From Sphingopyxis sp. PET50 (GTDB lineage Bacteria; Pseudomonadota; Alphaproteobacteria; Sphingomonadales; Sphingomonadaceae): a DNA stretch of 64,000 nt. Both the position numbers and the translations under genes were made by a program. Each line of letters starts with the position of its first letter. Position 1 is the first letter of the stretch. The DNA lies in contig NZ_CP104207.1 in the NCBI RefSeq assembly GCF_025244705.1, positions 1-64,000 of the forward strand. Direction: 5' to 3'. Positions 1 to 8,629 of the stretch are shown piece after piece. Below the pieces are notes generated by a model that searched no databases, was not told the origin of the DNA, and saw nothing but the letters and a program-made list of their open reading frames with translations.

Positions 1-43
1 TGTCCGCCGTCAGCGCCAATGGCACAGATTTGAGGTTGTGATT

Positions 44-106
44 TAAGGAGGATTTGGGCTTCGTCGTAGTGACGAAGGAACGAAGATGAAGCCCAAATCC
101 TCCTTA
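44..106 (+). promoter_or_regulatory. 19-bp perfect hairpin around the OrfA start
   Basis: Bases 44-62 and 88-106 are perfect reverse complements (19 bp). The 25-base loop holds a purine-rich ribosome-binding region, and the OrfA ATG at 86-88 sits on the loop/stem boundary. A transcript reading in from outside the IS would fold this stem and hide the start. A transcript initiated inside the left arm would not. Such protection against impinging transcription is known for other IS elements; here it is an inference from the fold. Confidence 0.6.
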
Positions 107-472
107 AAAAAATCGCCGCCCAAGGCTCCCGCGGAGCGGGTGGTGAAGGACATCCGGCGTGCGACGCGTCGGCACTTCTCGGCCGAAGACAAGATCCGGA
201 TCGTGCTGGAAGGCTTGCGCGGCGAGGACAGCATTGCCGAGCTGTGCCGCAAGGAAGGGATCGCCCAGAGCCTGTATTACACCTGGTCGAAGGAGTTCAT
301 GGAGGCCGGCAAGCGGCGCCTCGCCGGAGACACCGCCCGCGCTGCGACCACCGGCGAAGTGCATGACCTACGCCGCGAGGCCCGAGCCCTGAAGGAATGC
401 GTTGCCGACCTGACCTTGGAAAACCGCCTGCTCAAAAAAAGCATGATCGCGGATGGGGGCGACGACGAATGA
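86..472 (+). CDS. IS3-family transposase OrfA
   Basis: The 128-residue product has an N-terminal helix-turn-helix of the IS3 OrfA type (FSAEDKIRIVLEGLRGE, then ELCRKEGIAQSLYYTW) and a C-terminal leucine-zipper-like helix (DLTLENRLLKKSM). It would bind the terminal repeats. The codons near the end run through a seven-A tract (434-440), a typical IS3 slippery site for making an OrfAB fusion by -1 frameshifting. Its stop overlaps the OrfB ATG at 469. Confidence 0.88.
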   Translation: MKPKSSLKKSPPKAPAERVVKDIRRATRRHFSAEDKIRIVLEGLRGEDSIAELCRKEGIAQSLYYTWSKEFMEAGKRRLAGDTARAATTGEVHDLRREARALKECVADLTLENRLLKKSMIADGGDDE

Positions 473-1449
473 GGTATCCGGCATCCGAGAAGCTCGAGAT
501 CATCCGGATCGTCGAGCAGTCGCACCTGCCCGCCAAGCGCACGCTGGACCAGCTGGGCATCCCTCGCCGGACCTTCTACCGCTGGTATGATCGCTTCGTC
601 GAAGGCGGGCCGGAGGCGCTGGAAGATCGACCATCGGCGCCGAGCCGGGTGTGGAACCGCATCGGCGACGATATCCAGCAGCAGATCGTCGAGATGGCGC
701 TGGATTACAGCGAACTGTCACCGCGCGAACTGGCGGTGCGCTTCACCGACGAGAAGCGCTACTTCGTGTCGGAAGCCACGGTTTACCGTCTGTTGAAGGC
801 CCATGATCTGATCACCAGCCCGGCCTATATCGTGATCAAGGCCGCCGATCAGTTCCACACCAAGACCACGCGGGTGAACGAAATGTGGCAGACCGACTTC
901 ACCTACTTCAAGATCATCGGGTGGGGCTGGATGTACCTGTCGACCGTGCTCGACGACTTCTCACGCTACATCATCGCCTGGAAGCTGTGCACCAACATGC
1001 GGGCCGAGGATGTCACCGACACGCTGGACCTCGCGCTCGAGGCCTCGGGTTGCGACAGCGCAACGGTGCTGCACAAGCCTCGGCTGCTGTCGGATAATGG
1101 CCCGAGCTACATCGCGGGTGAACTGGCGGAATATATCGAGGCCCGGAAGATGAGCCATGTGCGCGGCGCTCCGATGCATCCCCAGACTCAGGGCAAGATC
1201 GAGCGCTGGCATCAGACCCTCAAGAATCGCATCCTGCTCGAAAATTACTTCCTGCCCGGTGACCTTGAGGCTCAGATCGAAGCGTTCGTCGAGCATTATA
1301 ACCACCGACGTTACCACGAGAGCCTGAACAACGTGACGCCCGCCGACGCCTACTTCGGCAGGGCCGATGCCATCGTCAAACAGCGCGAAAGGATCAAACG
1401 GAAGACCATCGAACATCGGCGCTTGCTGCACCGCAAGATCGCCGCTTAA
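469..1449 (+). CDS. IS3-family transposase OrfB (DDE integrase)
   Basis: This is the catalytic subunit. An N-terminal winged-helix/HTH segment (IVEQSHLPAKRTLDQLGI, FYRWYDRF) is followed by an rve integrase core with visible DDE residues: Asp in WQTDFTYF, Asp in LLSDNGPSY, and Glu in QGKIERWHQTLKN. The C-terminal HYNHRRYHESLNNVTPADAYFG is characteristic of the family. The ATG at 469 overlaps the OrfA stop. The frame is also open upstream from 397, as expected if OrfAB is made by frameshifting at the A7 run. It appears intact and potentially active. Confidence 0.92.
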   Translation: MRYPASEKLEIIRIVEQSHLPAKRTLDQLGIPRRTFYRWYDRFVEGGPEALEDRPSAPSRVWNRIGDDIQQQIVEMALDYSELSPRELAVRFTDEKRYFVSEATVYRLLKAHDLITSPAYIVIKAADQFHTKTTRVNEMWQTDFTYFKIIGWGWMYLSTVLDDFSRYIIAWKLCTNMRAEDVTDTLDLALEASGCDSATVLHKPRLLSDNGPSYIAGELAEYIEARKMSHVRGAPMHPQTQGKIERWHQTLKNRILLENYFLPGDLEAQIEAFVEHYNHRRYHESLNNVTPADAYFGRADAIVKQRERIKRKTIEHRRLLHRKIAA

Positions 1450-1523
1450 TATCAACCCCAGGACGAGGCCCGCACTCCGCTAATTTACGCCGCGAGTTGT
1501 GCCAAATGTTCTGACGACGGACA

Positions 1524-2261
1524 GCGCTCATTCGCGCCATTTTCCGGCGGGCGATGCGCGAATGGGAATGGATCGACGCCGTTCCGGCGTTCAAGACCTA
1601 CAACAGGGGCGGGAAGATCCGGGTTCGCTGGATCACCCACGAGCAGGCGGAATGCCTGCTCAAGGAGCTGCCCCGGCATCAGCGTGAAGCGGTGCTGTTT
1701 GCACTGGCCACCGGCGTCCGGCAGGGCAATGTCCTCGATCTCACCTGGGATCGCGTTCATTTGCACCGGCGCATGGCGATGGTGGAGCATGGCGATACGA
1801 AGAATGGCGAGGCGCTTGGCGTGCCGCTCAACGATATCGCGATGGCCGTTCTCGAACGGCAGCAGGGCAAGCACGAGACGAGCGTGTTCACCTTCCGGGG
1901 CAATCCGCTCCGTTCGGCGAATACGCGGGCGTGGCGCAAGGCGTTGAAGCGAGCGGGGATCACCGATTTCCGCTGGCACGATTTGCGGCACACCTGGGCG
2001 AGTTGGCTCCGGCAGAATGACGTGCCCACCTGGGTGCTTCAGGAGCTGGGGGGCTGGAAATCGGAATCGATGGTGCGCCGTTACGCGCATCTCTCGGTCA
2101 AGCATCTTCAGCCTTATGCCGACAAGCTGATTTTTGCGTCACAAACCGGGATCACCGGAGAGGCGCCGAGGTCCGCGGAAGCCCATGTCACAAAATCACC
2201 TACAATCCCGTCGGGGACCAGGCTGATTTTGGCGTCACAAGACGGTAAGTCTTTGATTTAA
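1524..2261 (+). pseudogene. Tyrosine recombinase/integrase, N-terminus removed by the IS
   Basis: The open frame starts directly at the IS right end with ALIRAIFRRAMREWEWID, the usual end of the core-binding domain. The catalytic domain follows: the first Arg in FALATGVRQGNVLDLTW, the HDLRHTWASW box (His-x-x-Arg), and GGWKSESMVRRYAHLS with the nucleophilic Tyr. The DNA-binding N-terminus would lie on the far side of the IS, outside the window. Two similar 17-18-base direct repeats (about 2128 and 2222, GCTGATTTT then GCGTCACAA) lie at the 3' end and could be arm-type binding sites. The gene ends 11 bases from tRNA-Lys, the usual layout for an integrase at its tRNA attachment site. Confidence 0.85.
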
Positions 2262-2271
2262 TTGAATAAAA

Positions 2272-2347
<76 letters not shown>

Positions 2348-2706
2348 ACTGCCGGTTTGCGGCGGTCTTCATTAGCGGCTCCGGGAGCCTTGTGCTGCGA
2401 AGAGAGCGGCCCGCTATCATGCTAATCACCGCATGACAATGGCTTTCGACGATATTTTTTCAGGTGAAACCAATTTACGTCGCATAGGCTTTCGGAGCCG
2501 ATGGTGATCCATTTCACGGCCCTCCTCCAGCGTTGGCAGGCCGTCGCCGACTGAGGTGCGCATGGTTGGGTCCGCCATTCGTCGCCCCCGATCGTAACAT
2601 GTGTAATCGCAACATAAGCGCCATTAGGAAACCGCTTCGCACGGCGGCGTGGAAAAGCGGAGATAGCGCTCTGACAAAGCAGCGAAAATCATATGCTGCC
2701 GCAGCC
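2348..2706. other. Intergenic stretch without a recognised gene
   Basis: This 359-base gap lies between tRNA-Lys and the 3' end of trmB. It is less GC-rich than its surroundings in places, including a TTTTTT run near 2455. I see no convincing coding frame, RNA gene or repeat. The promoter of the tRNA must lie in its left part. Confidence 0.5.
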
Positions 2707-3433
2707 TTATCGACGCCGAAAACGAAAATACCAGACCTCGTGCCCCTGCGCGCGCGCCTTGGTTTCGTAGCGGGTTTCGGGCCAGCCCGCGGGGCGGGTC
2801 AGGAAATCCTTCGCCTCTTTCGCCAGCCATTCATACTGGTGGCGATGGCGGCGCATCACCATCAGCGCATGTTCCAGATAGACGGGATGGTCGGTGCCGA
2901 AGCGGAACTCGCCGCCGGGTTTCAGTTTCGCCGCGATCAGGTCGAGCGGGCCGTCGTTCATCATCCGCCGCTTCGCGTGCCGCGCCTTGGGCCAGGGGTC
3001 GGGGTGGAGCAGATAGGCGAAGCTGAGCGCCCCGTCGGGAATGCGCCGCAGCACCTCCAGCGCGTCGCCGTGATGGATGCGGACATTGCCGAGCGGCAGG
3101 TTCTTGCCGTGGTCGCCCGCGACATGGACGAGCGCCTGCGCCACTCCGTTGATGAAGGGCTCGGCGCCGATGAAGCCATGATCGGGCAGCATGTCGGCGC
3201 GCCCCGCCATATGCTCGCCGCCGCCGAACCCGATCTCGAAATGCAGCGGGCGCCCGGCTCCCTCGGCGTCGCCGAACAGGCGCGCCGCGGTGACGGCGCC
3301 TTCCGGCGGCACCGCGATCTGGGGGAGCAGCGTATCGACCAGTGCCTGTTGGCTAGGCGCGCAGGGGCTTGCCCTTCGAGCGGCCATAGAGGCGGTTGAT
3401 CGTCGTCGGATCGCCGGGCTTGTTAGCAGTCAT
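2707..3433 (-). CDS. trmB: tRNA (guanine-N7)-methyltransferase TrmB (apparent frameshift)
   Basis: The product makes m7G46 in tRNA using S-adenosylmethionine. The SAM-binding segment HFEIGFGGGEHMAG, the HHGDALEVL segment, the conserved LLHPDPWPKARHAKRR and the ending FGTDHPVYLEHAL are all visible. The natural N-terminus MTANKPGDPTTINRLYGRSK is in another frame. It runs into a TAG inside GCCTAGC (3352-3358), and removing one T gives LRASQQALVDTLL and restores a full-length protein of about 241 residues. A sequencing error is therefore likely. It follows metK and a duplicated secreted pair on the same strand. Confidence 0.9.
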
Positions 3434-3470
3434 GGCGCGCCCGTTAGCGTGCGCCGCCGCCGGGCGGAAG

Positions 3471-4571
3471 CTATTTGATGGCGTTGCTGTTGATCTGGAC
3501 CGCGCGTTCTTTTCCCCAGGTGGCGACGGTGCTGGTCCGGCGGTTCGCATTGACGATCTCGGCGGCGCGCTCGGGCGACGGGAGGCGATCCTGCGAGACG
3601 AAATTCGCGTCCTCCGCCGCCGTATGGAGCGTCACGCTGTAGCGCGGCTTGCCTTTCTTGCCTTCGAGTTCGGCCATGATGGTATTGACGCTGGACAGGC
3701 CGACCGTCACGCCGTTGCCATTGTCGCCGAAGGTCAGCAGATAGGCGTCGGCCGCCTCGTCTGCCCGATAGGTCGCGATATTGTTGTTCATCTGACGGTC
3801 GCGGCACCATTGAACCGGCGTCGTCGATACCGGGTCTTTCTTGACCGAATCATCGCCTGCGGCCGCCGAGACCATGGCCGCCGCCAGTATTTCCTCCATC
3901 CCGCCGCTCGTCACATCCCTGGATTTCTTGTCGAAGGTGAGAGGAGCGGTGCAGGGAATGACAGGTCGTGCGGCGCCGGCAGGGGCGGCATGCTGCGGCC
4001 ACCGGATTTCGCCGATCACGCTGTCCATCAGCGCGTCGAGCTCGGCGGGCGTGCGGCGGAGCGACGAGATGCGGAGCTTCACATACCAGCCGCCGACCGG
4101 CACCAGCGCAAGGCCGGTGCTACGATAGTGGCTTTCCGTCTGGGGTTCATAGACCGCGCGGAGTCCGCTCTGTGTCGTCTGTCCGGGTGCCGCAAAGGCG
4201 CGCGGCGCCGCCGCCAGCTTCGCGGCGCCATAGATGTCGCGATTCTCGATCGCCCACTGCGCCTGCGCGAACCAGACCGGTGCCGCGCCATTGGTGTTGC
4301 GAAAGATATAGAAGGAGATGAAATCCTCGGCGCCCTCGGGCTCGAACGACAGGCCGACGTCGAGTTCGTCCTCCGCATAGGCCTTGGCCCTCACCAGGGC
4401 ATTGCCGCCCAGCGTCGGGGGGACGGTGATGCCGCTGTGCGCATGCGTCCACGCCGTGCCGGGCGCGATCGTCAGGTCCCGCTGCGCCGCTGCGGGTGCC
4501 GCCGGGGTCAGCGCCACGGCCGCGGCGACGAGGAGGCGCTTGGTCCAGGATCTTAGCATCAGTGTCTCCAT
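3471..4571 (-). CDS. Secreted protein of unknown function, duplicate copy B
   Basis: The 366-residue product has an N-terminal signal peptide (LLVAAAVALTPAAPAAAQ). The mature part shares several blocks with the gene directly upstream: WTH then SGI, FRNTNG then PVWFAQA, and RSTG then W-YVKLR. The two are clearly tandem paralogs. Cysteines occur in the second half (VIPCTAPL and VQWCRDRQ), also matched in the other copy, and may form a disulfide. I do not recognise a family with a known function. The start may be the ATG at 4559 rather than 4571. It is separated from copy A by only a few bases, so probably co-transcribed. Confidence 0.75.
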   Translation of the reverse strand: METLMLRSWTKRLLVAAAVALTPAAPAAAQRDLTIAPGTAWTHAHSGITVPPTLGGNALVRAKAYAEDELDVGLSFEPEGAEDFISFYIFRNTNGAAPVWFAQAQWAIENRDIYGAAKLAAAPRAFAAPGQTTQSGLRAVYEPQTESHYRSTGLALVPVGGWYVKLRISSLRRTPAELDALMDSVIGEIRWPQHAAPAGAARPVIPCTAPLTFDKKSRDVTSGGMEEILAAAMVSAAAGDDSVKKDPVSTTPVQWCRDRQMNNNIATYRADEAADAYLLTFGDNGNGVTVGLSSVNTIMAELEGKKGKPRYSVTLHTAAEDANFVSQDRLPSPERAAEIVNANRRTSTVATWGKERAVQINSNAIK

Positions 4572-4574
4572 CGG

Positions 4575-5550
4575 TCAGGGGGTGGGCCAGGTTTTGCTCG
4601 CCGCGACCGAGCGTTTGGCGGCGGCGAGGTCGAGCAGGCGTTGCGGCGGCGGCAGCGCCGCCTGCGCGGGCAGGGTGAAGGTGCGGTCGGCGGTCAGGAA
4701 GTTGATCGAATGATAGCGCGTTGCGGCGGCGCCGTGCGGCTGCACCGCGAACGCCTTGCCGCTGTCGCCCGCCGCGAACAGGTAACGGTCGCTGGCGCCG
4801 TCGGGGCGATAGACGGCCTGATTGCCGCGCACGACGCGGTCGAGGCACCAGCGCGGCGATTCGATCCGCGCCGCGGCATCCTTGACCCCGGCGGTCAGCA
4901 TCGCGGCGGGCAGCGTCGAATCGGCCGACGTATCCGGGAAATCGAGCCTGGCCGCGCAATCCGCGATCGGCGCGGCGGCAGGGGCACTGCCCGCGGGCAG
5001 GGTCAGTTCGGCGATGACGCCCTCCATCCAGCCGCTCATGTCGCTGGGGATCAGGCTGGCCGAATTGGCGCGCAGTTTCACATACCAGTCGCCGACCACG
5101 AACAGCGCCACGCCGGTGCTGCGGATGCCCTCGACCTCCTCGGGCGCGAACACCGCCTTGAGGCCGCTCGCGGCGCTCTGGCCGGGCGGGGTGAAGGCGG
5201 TCACGGGCACCGCGAGGACCGGGTTTTTGAGATCGGCGCGCAGCAGGATCGCGCGCTCGGCCTGCGCGAACCAGACCGGCACCGACCCGTTGGTGTTGCG
5301 GAAGATCTGGATCGTCAGCGATTCGCGCCCGTCCTCCGATGCGAAATTCTGGCTGATGTCGAGCTCGGGGGCGGCGAAACTGGTCGCGCGGACCCGCGGC
5401 AGCTCGTCGAGCGCGGCGGGAATGGTGATGCCGCTGTTGACATGGGTCCACGGCTGGCCGCACGGGAACGGCGAGCGGTTCCTGCGCCGCCGCCGCACCA
5501 GCGATCAGCGCGATCGCGGCAAAAAACCCTAGGCGCCAGATGCTTGCCAT
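4575..5550 (-). CDS. Secreted protein of unknown function, duplicate copy A (apparent frameshift)
   Basis: A signal peptide (MASIWRLGFFAAIALIAGAAAAQ) starts at 5550. The body, in another frame, begins CGQPWTHVNSGITIPAALDE. Joining the two needs one base removed near 5465, in GCCGTTCCCGTGC. The restored protein of about 325 residues aligns along its length with the downstream paralog (FRNTNGSVPVWFAQAE, GVALFVVGDWYVKLRANS, RWCLDRVVRGNQAVYRPDGA). Function is unknown. The location between metK and trmB on one strand suggests a shared transcript, but no functional link is evident. Confidence 0.72.
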
Positions 5551-5618
5551 CCCGATCCTCTTCGATCCCGCCGGATAGCTGTCAGATCGAAAGGAGGATG
5601 GCAAGCGGAGGGCGGGGC

Positions 5619-6839
5619 TTATCCGGCGACGGCGGCCTTCAGGCTGTCGACGAGGTCGGTGCGCTCCCAGGGGAAGGCGTCGCCGGTGGCGGTGCGGCCG
5701 AAATGACCATAGGCGGCGGTCTGCTTGTAGATCGGCTTGTTGAGGCCAAGGTGAGTGCGGATGCCCTTCGGCGTCAGCTTCACGAGCTGCGGGATCACCG
5801 CCTCGATCTTGCCTTCGTCGACCGTGCCGGTGCCGTGCAGATCGACATAGATCGACAGCGGCTCGGCGACGCCGATCGCATAGCTGAGCTGGATCGTGCA
5901 GCGGCGCGCGAGGCCCGCGGCGACGATGTTCTTCGCAAGGTAGCGCGTGATGTACGCCGCCGAGCGGTCGACCTTGGTCGGATCCTTGCCGCTGAACGCG
6001 CCGCCGCCGTGCGGGCTGGCGCCGCCATAGGTGTCGACGATGATCTTGCGGCCGGTCAGCCCCGCGTCGCCGTCGGGCCCGCCGATCTCGAAACGGCCGG
6101 TCGGGTTGATGTGATAGACGGTGTTGGCGGTGAGCAGCTCGGCGGGCAGCACGTCGGCGACGACGCGCTTCACATAGTCGCGCAGTTCCGCATATTTGGC
6201 TTCGTCGCCCTCGCCATTATGAAAATAATAGCCTGGCGCATGCTGGGTCGACACGACGATCGCGGTCGCCTCGACCGGACGTTCGTTGGCGTAGCGCAGC
6301 GTCACCTGGCTCTTGGCGTCGGGTTCGAGGAAGGGCGCGGTGCCGGCCTTGCGGTCGGCGGCCATGCGCTCGAGGATCTTGTGGCTGTAGTCGAGCGTCG
6401 CAGGCATCAGGTCGGGGGTCTCGTCCGAGGCATAGCCGAACATGATGCCCTGGTCGCCGGCGCCTTCGTCCTTGTCGCCGCTTTCATCGACGCCCTGCGC
6501 GATATGCGCCGACTGGCCGTGCAGGTTGTTTTCGAAGCGGAAGCTTTCCCAGTGGAAGCCGTCCTGCTCATAGCCGATTTCCCTGACCGTGTTGCGCACG
6601 GTCGTCTCGATCTCTTCGAGCGCGCCGGGCGCCCATTCGCCGTTTTCGAACACGCCCTTGCAGCGGATTTCGCCCGCCAGCACGACAAGCTGGGTCGTGG
6701 TCAGCGTCTCGCACGCGACGCGCGCCTCGGGGTCCTTCGACAGGAACAGGTCGACGATCGAATCGCTGATCTGGTCCGACACCTTGTCGGGATGGCCTTC
6801 GGAAACGCTTTCGGACGTGAAGAGGAAGCTGTTGCGCAT
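5619..6839 (-). CDS. metK: S-adenosylmethionine synthetase MetK
   Basis: The 406-residue enzyme makes SAM from methionine and ATP. Diagnostic segments are all present: [20 protein letters not shown] near the start, the [12 protein letters not shown] loop, the phosphate-binding [22 protein letters not shown], and [11 protein letters not shown]. Length matches alphaproteobacterial MetK. Only about 50 bases separate it from lnt upstream, and they contain a clear inverted repeat likely to act as an operator. Confidence 0.97.
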   Translation of the reverse strand: MRNSFLFTSESVSEGHPDKVSDQISDSIVDLFLSKDPEARVACETLTTTQLVVLAGEIRCKGVFENGEWAPGALEEIETTVRNTVREIGYEQDGFHWESFRFENNLHGQSAHIAQGVDESGDKDEGAGDQGIMFGYASDETPDLMPATLDYSHKILERMAADRKAGTAPFLEPDAKSQVTLRYANERPVEATAIVVSTQHAPGYYFHNGEGDEAKYAELRDYVKRVVADVLPAELLTANTVYHINPTGRFEIGGPDGDAGLTGRKIIVDTYGGASPHGGGAFSGKDPTKVDRSAAYITRYLAKNIVAAGLARRCTIQLSYAIGVAEPLSIYVDLHGTGTVDEGKIEAVIPQLVKLTPKGIRTHLGLNKPIYKQTAAYGHFGRTATGDAFPWERTDLVDSLKAAVAG

Positions 6840-6860
6840 GGGAGCCTTCTTGGATCGAAT

Positions 6861-6876
6861 ATAAAGGAAGCTTTAT
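6861..6876 (-). promoter_or_regulatory. Candidate operator upstream of metK (ATAAAG-N4-CTTTAT)
   Basis: A perfect 6+6 inverted repeat, ATAAAG GAAG CTTTAT, lies 22 bases before the metK start, in the only AT-rich patch of the lnt-metK gap. Its size and symmetry fit a dimeric repressor, for instance an ArsR-type SAM/SAH-responsive regulator, which controls methionine genes in other Proteobacteria. The regulator itself is not in this window, so the assignment is an inference. Confidence 0.5.
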
Positions 6877-6890
6877 GTGTGGGGCCGCTG

Positions 6891-8528
6891 TTAACGCCCG
6901 CGCCGCCGAAAGGCAATGGCCGCCGCGAGCAGCAGCAGCGCGAATGCGACGGGCAGGGCGTTGCCGTAGCGCGCGAACGGGGTCGGTGCGTGCGCGGGCG
7001 GCACAAGGGTGTCGATCCGCCCCGGCCGGTGCATCGGAATCGAATCGAGGATGCGGCCGTCGGCGTCGATCACCGCGCTGATCCCGGTCGGGGTCGAGCG
7101 GATGACGGGCAGCCCCTCCTCGATCGCGCGCAGCCGCGCCTGCGCCAGATGCTGCGGCGGACCCCAGCTTCCGAACCAGGCATCGTTGGAGGGATTGAAG
7201 ATGAAATCGGGGCGGTGGTCGCGGTCGACGACCTGTCCCGAAAAGATGATCTCGTAACAGACCTGCAGCCCCGCCTTGCCGAAGCGCCCGAGGTCGAGCG
7301 TGTGCGGTCCCGGTCCGGGCCAGAAATCGATGTCGCCGGGCGCGAGCCGCGACAGGCCGATCGCCGACAGCAGCGGACGCATCGGCAGATATTCGCCATA
7401 GGGGACGAGGTGCGCCTTGTCGTAGCGCGGGCCGAGCGTGCCGTCGGCATGAACGGTCATCACCGCGTTGCGCGCGCCGACGACCTCGCCGGTCTTGTCG
7501 ATTTCGAGCTTGAGCGCGCCGAGCAGCATGACGTCGTCGGGGTTCATCAGCGTCACGAGCCGCCCGCGCGCCTCGGCCGGCGAGCGGTCGTAATAGACCG
7601 GCGGATAACCGGTCTCGAGATAGTCGGGCACCGCCGCCTCGGGCCACAGGATCAGGCGCGGCGTGTCGCTTTCGGGCGCGGTGAGCCGCGCGAGCTTGGC
7701 GAAATTGGCGTCGGCCTTGCTCCCCGCCCATTTGTCCTCCTGCCCGACGTTGGGCTGGACGACGGTGATGGGAATGGGTTCGGGTCGGGTGGGCAAATAG
7801 TCTGCGGCTCCCCAATATTCGAGGCTCATGAACAGGACCGGGAAGCCGAACAGGAGCACTGGTCCGAGCATCAGGGTGGAAAGGAATGTGCCGTCGCGAA
7901 CCCCGTCGCGGAACATGGCCCCCCATTTCGGTACCAGCAGCAACCCCCATCCAATCCACAGCAGCGCGAGCGCGGAGAGACCATAGGTACCGACCAGCGC
8001 GGCGGGTCCGGCCAGATGGATGGGCACGAGAAAAGCGCCGAGCGGGTTCCAGGCAAAGCCCGTAAACACCCAGCTGCGCAGCCATTCGGTCAGCGTCCAG
8101 AGCGCGGCAAAGGCAAGGATGAAGGACAGCGAGGTGGCGCCGTGCGCGCTCGCGCTCTTTCCGGAGCGGCGCACCATCCACGCCCCCCACGCCGCCAGCG
8201 CGGGATAGACCGCGAGGTAAAGCGACAGCAGCACCACGGCGATCCACCCCAGCCACGCCGGCATCGCCGCCTGATAGGTGAAGGCGGTCGCGATCCAGTT
8301 CAGCCCGATGGTGAAATGCCCGACCCCGAAGGCCCAGCCGATGCCGAGCGCGCGCCGGCCTTTCGGGCTGCGGGCGACCAATGCCATCCAGCCCGCGAGC
8401 GCGGCCAGCGTCAGCGGCCACCAATGCAGCGGCGCAAAGCCCGTCGCCGAGACGGCACCGAGCGACAGGGCGATCAGCTTGGGCCAGCGGTCGGCGAAAG
8501 CGGCGATGCGGGGGACGAATGCGGTCAC
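6891..8528 (-). CDS. lnt: Apolipoprotein N-acyltransferase Lnt
   Basis: Lnt N-acylates the lipid-modified cysteine of lipoproteins in the inner membrane. The N-terminal half has about six hydrophobic segments. The C-terminal nitrilase-like domain has the Glu-Lys-Cys triad in LILWPEAAVPDYL, YDKAHLVPYGEYLP and LQVCYEIIFSG, followed by NPSNDAWFG. A last transmembrane segment ends in RRRGR. I chose the GTG at 8528 (VTAFVPRIAAFADRWPKL); the frame is open to an ATG at 8588, but that extension is not membrane-like and overlaps the divergent gene's upstream region. Confidence 0.94.
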   Translation of the reverse strand: MTAFVPRIAAFADRWPKLIALSLGAVSATGFAPLHWWPLTLAALAGWMALVARSPKGRRALGIGWAFGVGHFTIGLNWIATAFTYQAAMPAWLGWIAVVLLSLYLAVYPALAAWGAWMVRRSGKSASAHGATSLSFILAFAALWTLTEWLRSWVFTGFAWNPLGAFLVPIHLAGPAALVGTYGLSALALLWIGWGLLLVPKWGAMFRDGVRDGTFLSTLMLGPVLLFGFPVLFMSLEYWGAADYLPTRPEPIPITVVQPNVGQEDKWAGSKADANFAKLARLTAPESDTPRLILWPEAAVPDYLETGYPPVYYDRSPAEARGRLVTLMNPDDVMLLGALKLEIDKTGEVVGARNAVMTVHADGTLGPRYDKAHLVPYGEYLPMRPLLSAIGLSRLAPGDIDFWPGPGPHTLDLGRFGKAGLQVCYEIIFSGQVVDRDHRPDFIFNPSNDAWFGSWGPPQHLAQARLRAIEEGLPVIRSTPTGISAVIDADGRILDSIPMHRPGRIDTLVPPAHAPTPFARYGNALPVAFALLLLAAAIAFRRRGR

Positions 8529-8629
8529 GCGCGCTGCTTTAGCGAGGGCGCGATGTCGCGACAATGACGCTTGCCAAGCACCGCGCATTTTCGCAGCATC
8601 GCCCTGGGTCGCGCCGGAGGGGAGCTATT

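Larger units (their letters stand above)
1..1523 (+). mobile_element. IS3-family insertion sequence, complete
   Basis: The two ends form imperfect inverted repeats of about 26 bp (1-26 and 1498-1523). Both begin TGTCCG, share CGTCAG, and share TGGCACA near the inner end; the terminal dinucleotides are TG and CA. Inside are OrfA and OrfB in the usual IS3 order. The element starts exactly at base 1, so the sequence may break at this repeated copy. Its right end abuts an open frame for a tyrosine recombinase whose N-terminus is missing, so the IS inserted into that gene. Confidence 0.9.

Noticed and set aside
3352..3358. Programmed +1 frameshifting at GCC-TAG-C in trmB, the kinase and oxoprolinase genes
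   Set aside because: The three genes are unrelated, trmB is not known to use recoding, and slipping from GCC to CCT would leave poor tRNA pairing. An inserted base is more likely.
6840..6890. SAM riboswitch before metK
   Set aside because: The gap is too short and I see no pseudoknot pattern typical of SAM-II or SAM/SAH classes; only a simple palindrome is present.
4641..8567. A 1308-codon open frame on the plus strand opposite metK and lnt
   Set aside because: It is a mirror of high-GC codon use on the other strand; the residues are Arg/Gly/Ala-rich without any domain, while metK and lnt on the minus strand carry full family motifs.
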